Shown: positions 1 to 12,158, counted from the first letter of the stretch. The stretch: 64,000 bases of DNA from Ypsolopha sequella (GCA_934047225.1 CAKOHE010000095.1:248001-312000); one strand, 5' to 3'. Notes: generated from the sequence alone by a model not told the origin. Numbers and translations are program-made.

Positions 1-404
1 TTAAAAAATAATCTTTGCTTTTTGACACTTGAAAGCAGGGTAACGCCATTTGTGTTTACCTCTGAAAGCTTGATCAAGGTCAGTCTGGAAAACCGCTCAT
101 TCCCTTTATATCAGCAGTCTTCCGCTTTTCCATAGACTAAGCCTTGAAAATGGTTGTGTTATGGAACAAAATACCTTTAATTCAGAAAGTTATTACAAGT
201 AAAACTGAAAAAAAAGATATGAAAGAGAAGTTTACTTGGAATTTCGATTTAAAAATCAGCACTTTGATCATGATTCGATCGATGGCTTTATTTAACATCC
301 TTGTCTTGGTATTGGTAATCTAATCATCATTAATTAAGGTTTTATGCCTATCCCAAAACAAAAAGATATCAATATCAAAGCAAGAAATCAGTAAATAAGA
401 TTAA
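1..404. other. Flank of BEL element 1, no gene seen
   Basis: AT-rich sequence with no open frame resembling a known protein. It ends with TTAA at 401-404, which is the left copy of the target-site duplication of the retroelement that follows. Confidence 0.6.
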
Positions 405-1091
405 TGTTTGATATAAACGCTCGTTGCTACCAGAAATTGTAGCATATAAAAAGTAGTAATACTGACTAGTGACGGGCATCGACGTCACTGGTGCGAGGAT
501 TCCATAACCACGCTCAGACACCACTAATTGTATGCTAAAGGGCGATACTTGCAGCTGGAGCAGGGGCCCATAGCTGTCCCAGATTTATAGTATACAAGTA
601 TCTTATGATCTAATATTTAATATAAAATGTCCTACCAGACAGTTGTATGATGACCTCATCAAGTAGTCCTCGCACGAAGACCCTTCGCTGCGGAGACCAA
701 GGCGTGTCGGTGCCGTGACACGTAGATCACCTTCCACGATGAATCTAAACACAACCCTCCTACCCCGGGATGCATCCGAACCCAGAAATATTGGTAATTA
801 ACAAGTCCACTTGTCGCACACCGCGTGGATATAGGTTATTTCACACACACAGGAAATACACTCAAAAGTGGCCTTCACGCCAAAATATCTTCAGCCCTTG
901 ATCGAATACTGTTTCTTACGATGTCCGCACCGATTTCCCTTGGGTTAAGCCCTTAATAACACATATTAAAATCGTCCGCGATCTATACCAAGAAAATTCC
1001 ACGTCCCTCGTTTTTGACAGCTCCAAGTCCATAGACAAATTATATAGACCCTTGATGGATGCGTTCCGAAATATACATTTTATTCTGAACA
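405..1091 (-). repeat. 3' LTR of BEL element 1
   Basis: 687-bp long terminal repeat, TG...CA bounded in the plus reading. Just inside it (1092-1103) the minus strand reads a G-rich purine run (GAGCGGGGGACT), the expected polypurine tract next to a 3' LTR. Confidence 0.9.
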
Positions 1092-2657
1092 GTCCCCCGC
1101 TCTGGGCTGAGCAATCAGTCCACTAGCTCATACAACCGGGAGACGGGAGAGAGTTGTCATGGCTCGTCACAAAATCGAACCTTCGACCAACACCTCTGCG
1201 ACGCGTGGAGTTCCGTCTCCGCCAAAACAACTTTAATATACGGCCCCGGCGCCAAAACAAGGATAGCAAGTTCATATCCTTCAAAAGAATTAAATTTCCT
1301 TCCCTAGGATGCTCAGTCCTGTCTGACCACAGAGAGGACGAGAGTTGAGGACCGCTTCCACTTTACAATACACAGTGGCAAGCTCCTCAAAAATTAGGAC
1401 AGTTTCCCCAATAACGCAGCGGAGGTGGGTCTTCGCCGACTTGACGGCAGCTTCAAAAAATTCCCTCCCCAGTGAGGGCAATTTGGGGGACTGTACCGCC
1501 AAGTTACCCCTTTCTGGGCGAAGATTTAACTTAAACTAGCATAGTTATTTACAAAACAAAAAATTATCAATATCTTTTAGATAGTTAGCAGTACCTTTGT
1601 AGTTTGTGCCATTGTCGGAGCGAATAAGTGAAGGTAAACCCTTACGCGACACGAAACGATCCAACGCGGCGACGAAGGCCTCCGTAGTCAAAGCTGATAC
1701 CACTGCCAAGTGAACGGCCTTGGTGGCCAAGCACACAAATACACAAGGTATGCTTTTACAACCCGAGCGTTGCGATTGCTGAAAACCCCCGTGCGCATTA
1801 CGTATGTGTCAATCCGACACCAACAGATTTACCAAAGGTCCGTCTTGGGTAGAAGCAAAGGATGAAGACTTCCGTATGGCAGGTCAGCTCTCCAAAATCA
1901 GCCTCCAAAACGCAGAAGTCCTTCATAATCCGTGAAAGGATTCAAACGAGCAACCGCTCACTTCAGCCTGGCGTGATCCTCGCGCAGAACTCGAAGTCTA
2001 AACTTGATGAGGTCCGCCTGAAGTACACGTACCGTGTACCAATGCGCTCCAACGCTCCTCTGCACTCACGGCTGGGGACAAAATATATGAATTTCATTGA
2101 CTGGTTGGTATTTCAACATAATACCACCATCATATTGGGATCCTCCAAATCTGCAAACAGTATATGTTCATTTGAAAGCCATTTCCTAAGTTCGAACATA
2201 ATAATCCAAGTATCGAATCAAATATCGAATATCCAAAATTGTGGATACCTCCACCAATGAAGAAGAACCCAGAGTCTTTTAAAACCAAATAGGATCCATC
2301 CTAACAAATCTGCGCCCAGGAAAACATCGACTGGGGCCGGATGACAAAACGTGGGTCTGCCAGATGCAGACCTGACGTGCATGAGATTATGAACGGAGGA
2401 AGGTCCAAAGAAGGCTGCCAGCCGACAATATTGTCTATAACCATGGCTGCAGCCGCTGATTCAACTCCAGTCCACCAATACCTAGGAGCGGCACCGACGA
2501 AACCTCCAGGTTCAAAACTAATCGGTGCGCCACTTGACTTTCCAAGTCGAGGAGGGCCCTTACCCTAACTCAATCCCCCCTGGGGCCCTAGACGCGAGCC
2601 ATCGCGGTAGGCAACAGAACCGTCCGCGGTTCCGTACTCATGGCTTGAACAAGCTAG
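1092..2657 (-). pseudogene. Broken pol remnants of BEL element 1
   Basis: Read on the minus strand, recognisable pol pieces occur in the right order but with stops and gaps. At about 2580-2450 a protease-like start (ALLDLESQ) appears, followed near 2350-2300 by a piece matching the protease end (PVDVFLGAD). Near 2190 there is a reverse-transcriptase scrap (FELRKWLSNEH). From about 1970 comes the integrase N-terminal region (PFTDYEGLLRFGG). At 1736-1545 there is an integrase core piece with the motif RSDNGTNYKG, and at 1502-1290 the piece with EAAVKSAKTHLR and the usual EAVLNSRPL tail. The RT palm and RNase H are absent. These pieces cannot encode a working polymerase. Confidence 0.8.
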
Positions 2658-4511
2658 TTACAGGCTACCCCACCTGTGGAGTGCAGGACCAGTCCACTGG
2701 CAATAATACGGCTGGTGTGTGCACATCCCCACCATGGGGGGAGCGTAGCCTCCAACTCTCCCTGAGTACGGCGGGTGGTACTCTAACCGCGGGTACTCGC
2801 GGTACGGCGGTGAGTAACCACGTGACTCCGTCTTAACACGGTGCTCTATGCCAGCTGGCACCAAAACTGGCGCGGGGAGGGGGGGCCTAGCCCTTGCCAA
2901 CTCCAATTGGCCCCCGCCCGTAGGGGCCCAATTCACTACATGGCCATATGTGTGATAGCCCGTAGGCAAGCCCCCTACGGGTCCACGCGCAAATACATAA
3001 CTCACCTCCCGGTGAGGGGGCGCGCCTCGCGCCGCAGTCCTCCGTTCCGACGGAGGGGAGCTCTGCCCGACAACATGCCTTCCCTGGACCGAGGGGGGGG
3101 AAGTTCTCCCTGACGCACCCCCGTTGTCCAAGGGGGGGGGAGTTCTCCCTGAAGCACCCCCGCCCGTAGGGCTCCGTCGCTGCGGGACCGGTGAAGCCGC
3201 TTCAGATCTGTTGGCACACAACAATAAATGGTGAGGCCCCTCACAAACACTGCAACGTCGTGGCTCGGGACAATTACGTTCAAAATGATTGCCCAAGCAA
3301 CCGAAACACAGGCCCTTACGCTTCACTATGCGTCGCCGCTCGGTGACGTGCAGGTTTCGCCACTGCTGACATCTCAGCAGGTCATGCCCCGTATGGCCAC
3401 ATTGTAAACAGGTCAATGACCTCTCGATCACGGCGACCCCCGCCAAACGTGTCATATCGCGTCCCCGCGACTGCTGCGGTTGTCTGGGCTCCCCACATTC
3501 AGATGAGCCAGCAGACGAAAATGATTGCGCCCCAGATGGCGCCAAGTCCGGCTGTGATGTTTCTGCTACCCTAGCTTCATATTCAAGAAACGTTAATAAG
3601 TCCGTAAATTTTGGCACAGTGCTGCCATCTTTTCCTGCGGACACCCGCTCAAAACGTGACCTCACATCATTAGGCAACCTACCTAAAATAATGTGAACGA
3701 GTAAAAACGACCACTCGTCCACCGGTAAACCTAATGTTCTAAGGGCATTACACGCCACAGTGACCGGGGTCAGCAACTGCAACCTTAGTTGGGCCCGGTC
3801 AGTTACCCTAGGTAACGTCAACAATTGAGACGCATGCGCATCAGCCAGTAAGCGCATGTTCTGATACCTATCATTTAATAAGCCCCACGCTATATCATAA
3901 TGATCATCCTCTACCCTGAGGTGCTGGATGAGCAACCTTGCTTCGCCCTCCAATGTTGACATCAAATATGCCATCTTTTGCCCCTTTGATAAATCTACCC
4001 TAGAATTTATTAATGACGTAAACATATTCCTATATGAAACCCATTCTTCCATTTTCCCATTGAATTTATTTAGTTTTAAATTAGCCAAACTACTAGACAC
4101 GCCATCTACCGGTTGAGGCGTGACAACTACAGGACCTCCTGAATTTTGCCTCTTTAGATCAGCAACAATATTTGACTTTATAACCAGCATCTTACCAGTG
4201 GCGCCATCTGTTGGTCTAGGTGCGCTAACAACCGGGCTGCCCGATTGTCGCTTTTTGATCATGGAGGCCGCCTCAGTTACATCATCATAAATTTCCATTA
4301 TCTGAGCTAAATCCGTAACATACCTCTTCAAAGGCTCGTCACTTTCCTGCAGTGCTGCCACAGCCGCCTCTGCATCAGCCAGCCGCTGATGCATCCGCTC
4401 GGCTCTCTCCAGGATTGCATTGTCGCGATCCGAACGAGAAAGCAATCCCTGGACGGTTGTAAACCAGCGGAGCTCTTTCGCCAACGCAGCCTTGTGAGAC
4501 TTGGACATCAT
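2658..4511 (-). CDS. gag: Gag protein of BEL element 1
   Basis: A 617-residue open frame encodes the structural Gag protein that would package element RNA into cytoplasmic particles. Residues about 140-320 carry the BEL Gag core, with FNGKMEEWVSYRNMF and LMSTLEGEARLLIQHL. Three zinc knuckles follow: CLQCGHTGHDLLRC (about 368-381), CFGCLGNHFERNC (402-414) and CSVCEGPHHLLLC (420-432). The tail (435-617) is rich in proline, glycine and arginine and contains imperfect GGASGRT repeats. The frame is intact although the following pol is wrecked, so Gag could still be made. Start chosen at the first ATG (MMSK) after the leader; a second ATG follows at once. Confidence 0.88.
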   Translation of the reverse strand: MMSKSHKAALAKELRWFTTVQGLLSRSDRDNAILERAERMHQRLADAEAAVAALQESDEPLKRYVTDLAQIMEIYDDVTEAASMIKKRQSGSPVVSAPRPTDGATGKMLVIKSNIVADLKRQNSGGPVVVTPQPVDGVSSSLANLKLNKFNGKMEEWVSYRNMFTSLINSRVDLSKGQKMAYLMSTLEGEARLLIQHLRVEDDHYDIAWGLLNDRYQNMRLLADAHASQLLTLPRVTDRAQLRLQLLTPVTVACNALRTLGLPVDEWSFLLVHIILGRLPNDVRSRFERVSAGKDGSTVPKFTDLLTFLEYEARVAETSQPDLAPSGAQSFSSAGSSECGEPRQPQQSRGRDMTRLAGVAVIERSLTCLQCGHTGHDLLRCQQWRNLHVTERRRIVKRKGLCFGCLGNHFERNCPEPRRCSVCEGPHHLLLCANRSEAASPVPQRRSPTGGGASGRTPPPLDNGGASGRTSPPSVQGRHVVGQSSPPSERRTAARGAPPHREVSYVFARGPVGGLPTGYHTYGHVVNWAPTGGGQLELARARPPLPAPVLVPAGIEHRVKTESRGYSPPYREYPRLEYHPPYSGRVGGYAPPMVGMCTHQPYYCQWTGPALHRWGSL

Positions 4512-5133
4512 GCCGCAATGAACCGGGAAATGTATAAATAAAAACTATTTAGCAAACACCCTGACACGGCACAAAATACAGAAGCACTGCTCAATAGGTA
4601 CCCTACCTATAAATAGAATTTAATTAGCAAAATTAATTCCCAATTACCAATGTATGTACTGTCCGTCAATACTAAACAAACAAATAGGTTCCTACCTAAT
4701 TCTATATTACCAAATTTAAATTATATTTGGTGTATACAATACACACAAACCCGAATGCACATTCCACTATGCAACTGTATACATGCTTGTAAGTACATAA
4801 ATTCAAGCCAAGATAACCGTATATTAGCTAACAAGTTGATTTCCAATCTATAATATAAACCGTTATATGATATAATGTTATTGCAATACAAGAACACTTG
4901 ATATGTACTAAATTAACAATTTATACTGATATTACTGAACCACATCAGTGTGGTACCCTCCGGTAATCAATTATCTACTCAAAGCACTAAACAAATCCAA
5001 TTTGTAATTGCTACATGTACATGTAAATAGCCTAGCTATGTTAACAGTTCAATGACACTGGGGCCGCCCAGTTCCGCTGTTTATATGTATATAAACCAAA
5101 GTTGGGATTAACCACGGACTGGCTACCAAAGCT
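4512..5133 (-). other. 5' leader of BEL element 1 with candidate primer-binding site
   Basis: Untranslated leader between the 5' LTR and gag. A few bases inside the LTR the minus strand reads TTGGTAGCCAGTCCGTGG, in the right place for a tRNA primer-binding site because it carries TGG. I could not assign the tRNA. No other gene is seen here. Confidence 0.55.
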
Positions 5134-5820
5134 TGTTTGATATAAACGCTCGTTGCTACCAGAAATTGTAGCATATAAAAAGTAGTAATACTGACTAGTG
5201 ACGGGCATCGACGTCACTGGTGCGAGGATTCCATAACCACGCTCAGACACCACTAATTGTATGCTAAAGGGCGATACTTGCAGCTGGAGCAGGGGCCCAT
5301 AGCTGTCCCAGATTTATAGTATACAAGTATCTTATGATCTAATATTTAATATAAAATGTCCTACCAGACAGTTGTATGATGACCTCATCAAGTAGTCCTC
5401 GCACGAAGACCCTTCGCTGCGGAGACCAAGGCGTGTCGGTGCCGTGACACGTAGATCACCTTCCACGATGAATCTAAACACAACCCTCCTACCCCGGGAT
5501 GCATCCGAACCCAGAAATATTGGTAATTAACAAGTCCACTTGTCGCACACCGCGTGGATATAGGTTATTTCACACACACAGGAAATACACTCAAAAGTGG
5601 CCTTCACGCCAAAATATCTTCAGCCCTTGATCGAATACTGTTTCTTACGATGTCCGCACCGATTTCCCTTGGGTTAAGCCCTTAATAACACATATTAAAA
5701 TCGTCCGCGATCTATACCAAGAAAATTCCACGTCCCTCGTTTTTGACAGCTCCAAGTCCATAGACAAATTATATAGACCCTTGATGGATGCGTTCCGAAA
5801 TATACATTTTATTCTGAACA
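5134..5820 (-). repeat. 5' LTR of BEL element 1
   Basis: Second 687-bp copy of the LTR, reading the same as 405-1091 and followed directly by the TTAA target duplication at 5821-5824. It would contain the promoter for element transcription leftwards. Confidence 0.9.
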
Positions 5821-5824
5821 TTAA

Positions 5825-6959
5825 TGTGACTTATATAAAATTGAGTGGAGTTGAAAATAAGTTCCTACTCCGAATTAAGCGCTCGAGCGCGCATCCCAAT
5901 ATTTTATAATTGACTTTGGGTTGTGTGTAATACGGAATTGAATGTTGCGATAGCTTTGTGCTACACGTATTTGTTGTACGTTGAACAATTATAGTGTCCT
6001 TCGACGCGCGGTCATCGGGCGACATACGCGCTGTAACGTGCTGCATGCCAAAGAAGCCGCTACGACCGTAGCCCGAGTCAAACCCTCATCGCACCTAATG
6101 CTTTTAAATTAATTTAATTTGTAATCGAAAGTGCAAGTGTATCAATCTTATAATCATTTCGGCATTATTATTGTTACGGTTACTTTATTGTTGCATTAAG
6201 ATAACAAGTAATATTTGCCGTTGTTTATTATGTAAAAGATTTTGTAGGCTTTTTGTACAGATAGATTTTTTATGTTGCGCGTTCGCTAAGCAACCGCGTG
6301 CTGAGTGTTGAGCCATCGGTTGCGGCACGGGATCGGGCCGTCCCCGTACCCGTGTCGATTTGTTTACCTGCATTTCGAGAAGTGACATATGAAAGAAGAA
6401 AGAAGAAGAAGAATAAAGAAAGAAAACAGATTTATTGCCAAAAAAAATGTGTTACAATGAAGACATATAAATAATTAAAAGACAAACTTACGAACTAAAT
6501 TTAAAATAAACAAACTTAAAAGAAATAAAATGTCGATTAAATATTCTTTGTTCTTTTTGGCAACAGGTGGCACGCTCAGCACGTGTGCTGCTAGATTAAA
6601 AAAACTAACAGCGCTGTTTTTCAACGTACACCTAGGACAAAAAAATATACAAATTTCTATTCAATAAATTGCAGAAGGCGCATAAATCATAAAATTTGGA
6701 AAAAAAAAGACTTAATATTAAACATGTTAAGTGCGGTAAAAAAAAAGAATACGAGAGTTAAAAGAGTGTTGAGTATATAGAGGTGTAACTGGTATCTTAT
6801 TTACGTTCAATGATTATATATATATGTATATGTATAAACTATTATAAAAATATTTTCTTTTTGTAGGTATAGGACTGAACTAAACTAAGTAAATAAATAT
6901 ATATAAATATTATTAAATCACAAGCGAACCCCAGAATCAGGAAAATGGTCTGCTAGCTG
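5825..6959. other. Non-coding flank with GAA-rich microsatellite
   Basis: No supported gene. A short (GAA)n-like run lies at about 6388-6425, with several A-rich stretches around 6690-6750 and a TA-rich run near 6820. At 6954-6971 a perfect 7-bp-arm hairpin (GCTAGCT-GAAG-AGCTAGC) sits near the presumed 3' end of the LINE that follows. Confidence 0.5.
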
Positions 6960-7021
6960 AAGAGCTAGCGATCTGGTTATTTTTTTTTTTGCTTTTATTT
7001 TATAACAGAATTTTGCAGATG

Positions 7022-9894
7022 TTAGTTGTTTTTCCAGTAACATATTTTTATTTTGTATTTTAGAGTAAAATGGGATACATTTTCCTGCAGTGGTGGGAGA
7101 AGGTCGTTCCAGATCTTCGAAGCCGCAAACCTGAATCCTGCTCTGAAGTTCGCAGTTTTGTGTGCGGGGATGTTCATTTTTTTTTTTACTTTACTTCTTG
7201 TGTGTTTGCCGTGTTCATCACCAAGCCATTTAAACTTACTAAATAGATATTCTGGACGACGGAAATGAACTTTTTTATGCACCATGACCGCAAGATGGAG
7301 CTCTCTACGTCCCTCCATTTTGAGCATTTTTCTTTCGTTTAGAAAGGGGGTAATATGTGACCGTCTTTTTATTCCGTAGCAAAACCTCGCACACGCATTC
7401 TGTACTCTTTGAATCGCACGACTAGTTTTGCCAAATAGTCTTGGGCCATATACTGTATCACAGTAGTTAAACACAGAAAGAATCAGTGATTCGACCAGTA
7501 TAACCCTAACCTCCTCTTTTAGAAATTCTCGAATTTCATACAGAACTTTGAGTCGAAAAAAGGCAGTTCTTATTTTCAAGTTTATGTGCTCTTGAAACCG
7601 TAGTTCGCTGTCTAATAACAGATCCAGATTCCTGGCAGTTAATGCTCACTCTATGCTTGTGTTATCGACTTGGATATCAGGCATCTTTTGTACGATTTGT
7701 TCGCACCGGTGTTTCGTACCCAAAACCATGAAATTTGATTTTGTTGGGTTCAGTAAAAGAGCGTTTCTCTTGGTCCACTTGACAATGACATCAAGATCCT
7801 CGTTTATCTTTTGCACCGCTTCGTCAGTTTTTTGATGGTGAAAAGACTGATACAGCTGTGTGTCGTCTGCATATAAATGGACTCTGCAGTGCTTCAAATT
7901 GCTAACCAGGTCCGACGTATAAAGGATAAACAAAAGGGGGCTCAAAATTGATCCTTGCGGGCAGCCTCGGGGAATGGTTTTCAACGTCGACTGAACTACG
8001 TTTCCTTGGTCATCTTCGATAATGACATATTGACGCCTGTTAGAAAAAAAGGATTTAAACCATTCACATGTCGATTGGGAAACCCCATAATATGACATTT
8101 TCGCCAAAAGCAATTCCGGAATCATGCAATCGAAAGCCCGTGAGAAGTCCAGTAAGACCAGAATGCTTCCCTTGCCCGCATCCAACGCCGTCAGAATGTC
8201 ATCCGTCACATTTGCTAGAGCAGTGGCTGTGCCGTGATGACCACGAAAACCTGATTGGATGGCTGGGAGAATAGACTCAGTTTCGAGAAAATTAGTTAGC
8301 TGGGAACATACAACTCTCTCAACTACTTTGGATAAGACTGGTAAAATGCTAATCGCGCGTAAATCTTTGAAGTCCTCAACAGTAGAGCTTTTTGGTAAAG
8401 GTTTCACTCGTGCTATTTTCCAAGCATCCGGAACATGTCGTTCGACGATCGATTTATTTACCATATCTGTGATAATCGGTAGTGTGACTGATAGAGTCAT
8501 TTTTATCATTTTTACTGATATTGCCTCGTATCCTGAAGCATTGGTATTAATTGCCTTTATTATTTTTAATACTTCGTTTTGTGTACATTTTTGTATTTCA
8601 AAGACATTAGTACCGTGTTTATTTTGTCTATAAAAGTTTAACAATTTGTCATCAATATTTGGGTCACCAGGTACGTCCAAAAAAAAGTTATTTATCTTAT
8701 CAGGGTCATTTAGGTGCTGAGGAATACTTGGTAAACTATTATTTCCCAAGACTGACCTCTGTTTTAGGTATTTCCACATCTTTACCGGGGTGTCTTTATT
8801 GTTATTTACATATTGAGTGAAAAACGCTACCTTTTCCTGCCGGATAGCGCTAGTGACTAAATTTCTAAGGTCCTTATAGTATCTCAAATGGGATTCTCGT
8901 TTTGTTGAAAGAGCACGAGCTAAAGCTTTATCTCTCAGAGCCATTATTTCTTTTATTGTACTTGTTAGCCAAGGACATGGGTTTTCTTTAATTTTAATTT
9001 TACGCAGTGGGGCGTGCTCGTCGAAAATTGAGGACATAAACAAATTAAATAAACAAATCATATCATTTAGATTATTAGTACTATAAATATCTTTCCATGG
9101 AATCTCCTCTAACTCCTTCAAAAACAGGTCATCGTTAATCTTATGCAGACTGCGGGTCCAAACAAAAAGTGCTACTTTGTTAGGTTTTTTTAACTTAAAT
9201 TCACCTAAAACTAAACCGTGGTCGCTTAGGTCAGGGTTATGATGAACTCAAAAGATCATTGGATGAACTGTTATCGATTTACATAGTTTAGGGTCATCGG
9301 TAATGATAAGATCTAAAAGCGTTGCCGAATTACTTTGAATACGAGTTGGTTCCTGAACTAATTGGTAGAGCTCTTGCTGTTCAAGAAATGCAAGCAATTC
9401 CGGAGCAGAGTCCTTGTCAGGATGCAACAAATCAACATTGAAATCGGTAAGTATAAATATATGGTTGCAGTAGCCGAAGGTACTTATTGACTCACTCAAG
9501 GCGTCGATCGCTTCACCCGGACTCAGGCCCGACCCGGGACGGTATGCAGTGCCAACAGCAACGCGCCCGACTCCTGGTATACTGATCACCAACCACATCT
9601 GCTCGAGCGCAGAAGGAGGATGCGGCTTCTGCCGGATTCGCAGTCCACGTCGCACGTAAAAGCCCACACCGCCACCCCTCCCGTCGTGAGGTCGTGGAGT
9701 ATTTTTCAAGATATACCCTGGGATGACAGGAGCATACTTGTCTTGTCCGTCTCTAGTCCAGGTTTCATTCAGTGCCAACAAGTCAGGTTTATACTTTTCA
9801 AATGCAGCGCAAAGCTCACATCACGTCCGGTGTTAAGTGACCTTATATTTAAAAAACCAAGATTTAGATACGAACTTTTGGTTTTATTTCTCAT
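7022..9894 (-). pseudogene. LINE A ORF2: endonuclease-reverse transcriptase, three lesions
   Basis: The protein would nick target DNA and copy element RNA at the nick. From an ATG at 9892-9894 the frame opens with LNLGFLNIRSLN, the usual endonuclease start, then shifts frame near 9815-9820. The endonuclease continues with ALNETW, GGGVGFYVR, GTAYRP, LTDFNVD and, after a TGA at 9248-9250, NPDLSDHG. The reverse transcriptase shows DFKDLRAISILPVLSKV, LLDFSRAFD, RGCPQGSILSPLLF and an intact LYADD catalytic box. A second TGA at 7646-7648 precedes the C-terminal part (7645-7022), which includes NYCDTVYGPRLF. Both stops are in the main frame, so only one indel is needed to explain the breaks. Confidence 0.85.
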
Positions 9895-10332
9895 TGAAAT
9901 TGAGATAATAATAGATTAGGCTAAGTTCAGTACAAAGGAAGAGAGATGTATAAAGTGATTCTAATATTCTTAAAATACAAAACATATCCCATGAATATGA
10001 AATTACTGGTGTAAATATAATTATATATAGAAATTATTGCGTACATATAATACATTAACACACCCAGTTGTATAAAACAACAATATTTTGTTATTATAAG
10101 TAATGTTTGAAAATTGCACCATACATTTACGTTGCGTAGTGTGAAAAATAGGAAATTACATTTTGATAAAACTAAAACATTTGTGTAAATAAAAAAAAAC
10201 GGTATATACTACATTAATAACACTCTGCATTACTATAGTACTCGTATTTAAACTATGGAAGAAAATGTCCACATATTCTGCAATAATTGTGAAAGCGAAA
10301 ATATGTGTGCGTAATATGATCGTAAAAATTAG
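9895..10332 (-). other. Inter-ORF spacer of LINE A
   Basis: AT-rich stretch between the end of ORF1 and the start of ORF2 with no open frame of note. Confidence 0.5.
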
Positions 10333-11328
10333 TCAAAGAAATTTAGACAAATCTTCCATGTAACGGATTTTGAAAATTTTGCTCGTGTCAGTCTCACGCA
10401 TTTGTACCAAGGCATTTTTTATCCAAATATGTTTAAAGTCCTTGCTTTTACCTACTTCCCGCGCCTTTGAAAATAGCATTTTAGTCTTAAGAGTTAGATG
10501 TTCATTGATGTAAAATCGTCGAGTCGGCGGTGGGAGGGACAGCTGCTCAGTTGTAAGCTCGCGGCGCACGCAGGCCCCGGCGAGGATATCGTCACGCAGG
10601 TGGCGAGTGGAGAGCTGCACCACGATGTTCCGAGGCCGGTCACCGCGGTGCACCCCGGGTGCCGAACGGTGAACACTCCTAATACCCTCCTCTGGTACTT
10701 TGACGTCGACGAGGCTACCGATGTTCCGCATCAGACCAACAAGGTCCTCACCATTGGTTTCGGGAATATTCTGAATTTCTAGGTTGAATTGTCGGGAATT
10801 TTGATCCATAACGTCAAGGTTTCTCTCCACCTGGATCAATTCCTTTCTTAAATTCTCGTTCTCAACCCTTAGGTCATTTAACCCATTTACTTTTGCTTCC
10901 AGGGTTTCAAGACGGTTTTCCCAGTTCTCTAGGCGTTCAGATAACTTTTGCATGTCTTTCTGTACTGGTTTTAAAATTTCACTCAAATGATGCTTCCATT
11001 CCTCCCTGAAGGAACAAAGCTTTTCCTCGAAGAAGTCGATGAAAGCTTGCGTGTCTAAATTTACCATAGATGTCGGCATATTAGACAGTTCAGAGTCCTT
11101 TGGTTTTTTTGTGGTGTTTGTAGGCTGTTTAGCTATCGAAGGACTAGTTTTCTTGTATTTACATACCTGGCATTTCCATTTCAATTTGTTCATGGGCAAA
11201 ATTTTATTAAATTCTGCTTAGGTTAATCCTGCACAAGATAAATGAAAATTGCGATGACATCCATTGCATTTAATATGGTTCTTGGGCGTTGTCGGTGAGG
11301 AACAGTTGAAGCAATTGTTTTCGCTCAT
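10333..11328 (-). pseudogene. LINE A ORF1: PHD-finger/coiled-coil RNA-binding protein, one stop
   Basis: This is the nucleic-acid-binding partner of ORF2. From an ATG at 11326-11328 the first 36 codons carry C-x2-C and C-x2-C pairs, then H and C (NCFNCSS, IKCNGCHRNFHLSC), and the fold is completed by CQVC after an in-frame TAA at 11218-11220. Together these have the spacing of a PHD-type finger. A coiled coil follows, with heptad-like runs such as LRVENENLRKELIQVERNLD, then a basic C-terminal domain resembling the FP/ORF1 domain of CR1-like elements (RRFYINEHLTLKTKMLF). Downstream of the stop the frame is open for 288 codons. Confidence 0.8.
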
Positions 11329-11340
11329 TGTACACAAAAA

Positions 11341-11770
11341 TTCCTTTAAGTTAAATAAAGTAAACCCTAGTGCCCTCTCTCGGACTTTCCACGCAACACC
11401 ACCAACTCCTGCGCAACACTGCTTTGCAGACGGGTCGTATAGTCAGCTTTGCATGTAAACGATGTAGTACAAAGATTTGCCGGTAGATGGCGTGCAGTTA
11501 GAATAAATGAAAAATTTCAGGTTTCAGTCCGTTTCATGTAGGAAGCAGCACTTGGCGTATTTTCACTAGAACATTTATCACTACATATAATTTATTGGAC
11601 ATAATATGTTATCCGCTCGGCCGCCGAATGTTCCACCGACGCCGAGCGCGATCGATAGAATTAGTTTTGGATGTGCGTCGCGCGTTACCTGATCACAAGT
11701 GGTTTTTGGGTCGAGTCACGATTCACGTAATTCATCTCATTCAAAGATTTTCCTACTTAAATTTCTTTCA
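11341..11770. other. Probable LINE A 5' region and unassigned sequence
   Basis: No supported gene. Part of this stretch is presumably the 5' untranslated region of LINE A, but its boundary is not visible. Confidence 0.4.
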
Positions 11771-12010
11771 GCCCCAACGTTTATCACGTCGGCGACAAAT
11801 GTGGCCAGTCCACTGCCACTTCAACTTACTGATTCGGCAGGCTATATCGGTCACCTTCGATCTCTGACGGATATCTTCGTTTCTGATTTAATCCATCAGA
11901 GATATCCCAAGCATAGCCCGCTCCACAGCTCGTTGAGCGACCTTAAATCGGCGGATCAAGCCTTTGGTAAGAGAGCACGTCTCAGCGCCGTACGTCATCA
12001 CTGTTGTCAC
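11771..12010 (-). pseudogene. RTE-type LINE fragment, RT C-terminal region
   Basis: The minus strand encodes a short piece typical of the RT tail of lepidopteran RTE elements: MTYGAETCSLTKGL, then FKVAQRAVERAMLG, one stop (TAA), then IRNEDIRQRSKVTDI and LKWQWTGHICRR. The piece is cut off on both sides. The continuing C-terminus of a similar element is at 49232-49422 on the other strand. Confidence 0.75.
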
Positions 12011-12158
12011 GTTACTGAAACGTAATTATATTTATAAAAGTACCTCTACATAGACTGGTGCGTGACGTACGTCAAACGTACGGTAGTACCGATAACGTAC
12101 CCTTTAATATATTCGTGTGTACGGAAAGGGACAAACGGCTCGTTTTTCGTGTCGATGT

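Larger units (their letters stand above)
405..5820 (-). mobile_element. BEL/Pao LTR retrotransposon, internally deleted (element 1)
   Basis: Two 687-bp direct repeats (405-1091 and 5134-5820) begin TGTTTG and end GAACA and read identical line by line. TTAA flanks both sides (401-404, 5821-5824), a 4-bp duplication usual for BEL/Pao. The coding strand is minus: gag lies nearest the 5134-5820 LTR, integrase pieces nearest the 405-1091 LTR. At 5.4 kb the element is short for an autonomous BEL because most of reverse transcriptase and all recognisable RNase H are missing. Identical LTRs mean a recent insertion, while the broken pol means it was probably copied with enzymes from another element. 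Confidence 0.9.
6960..11340 (-). mobile_element. Two-ORF non-LTR retrotransposon, CR1/Jockey type (LINE A)
   Basis: ORF1 (11328-10333) and ORF2 (9894-7022) follow each other on the minus strand, separated by about 440 bp, as in CR1/Jockey-type LINEs. ORF1 has a PHD-like zinc finger and coiled coil; ORF2 has an AP-type endonuclease followed by a reverse transcriptase. The exact 5' and 3' ends are not resolved. The few lesions (one stop in ORF1; one frameshift and two stops in ORF2) suggest a moderately old, nearly full-length copy. Confidence 0.82.

Noticed and set aside
1862..2836. Plus-strand open frames across the left part of BEL element 1
   Set aside because: They are antisense to the broken pol and to gag, where GC-rich sequence leaves several frames open.
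9240..9255. Frameshift between the endonuclease and reverse transcriptase of LINE A
   Set aside because: Codon phase shows both parts are in the same frame; the break is only a TGA at 9248-9250.
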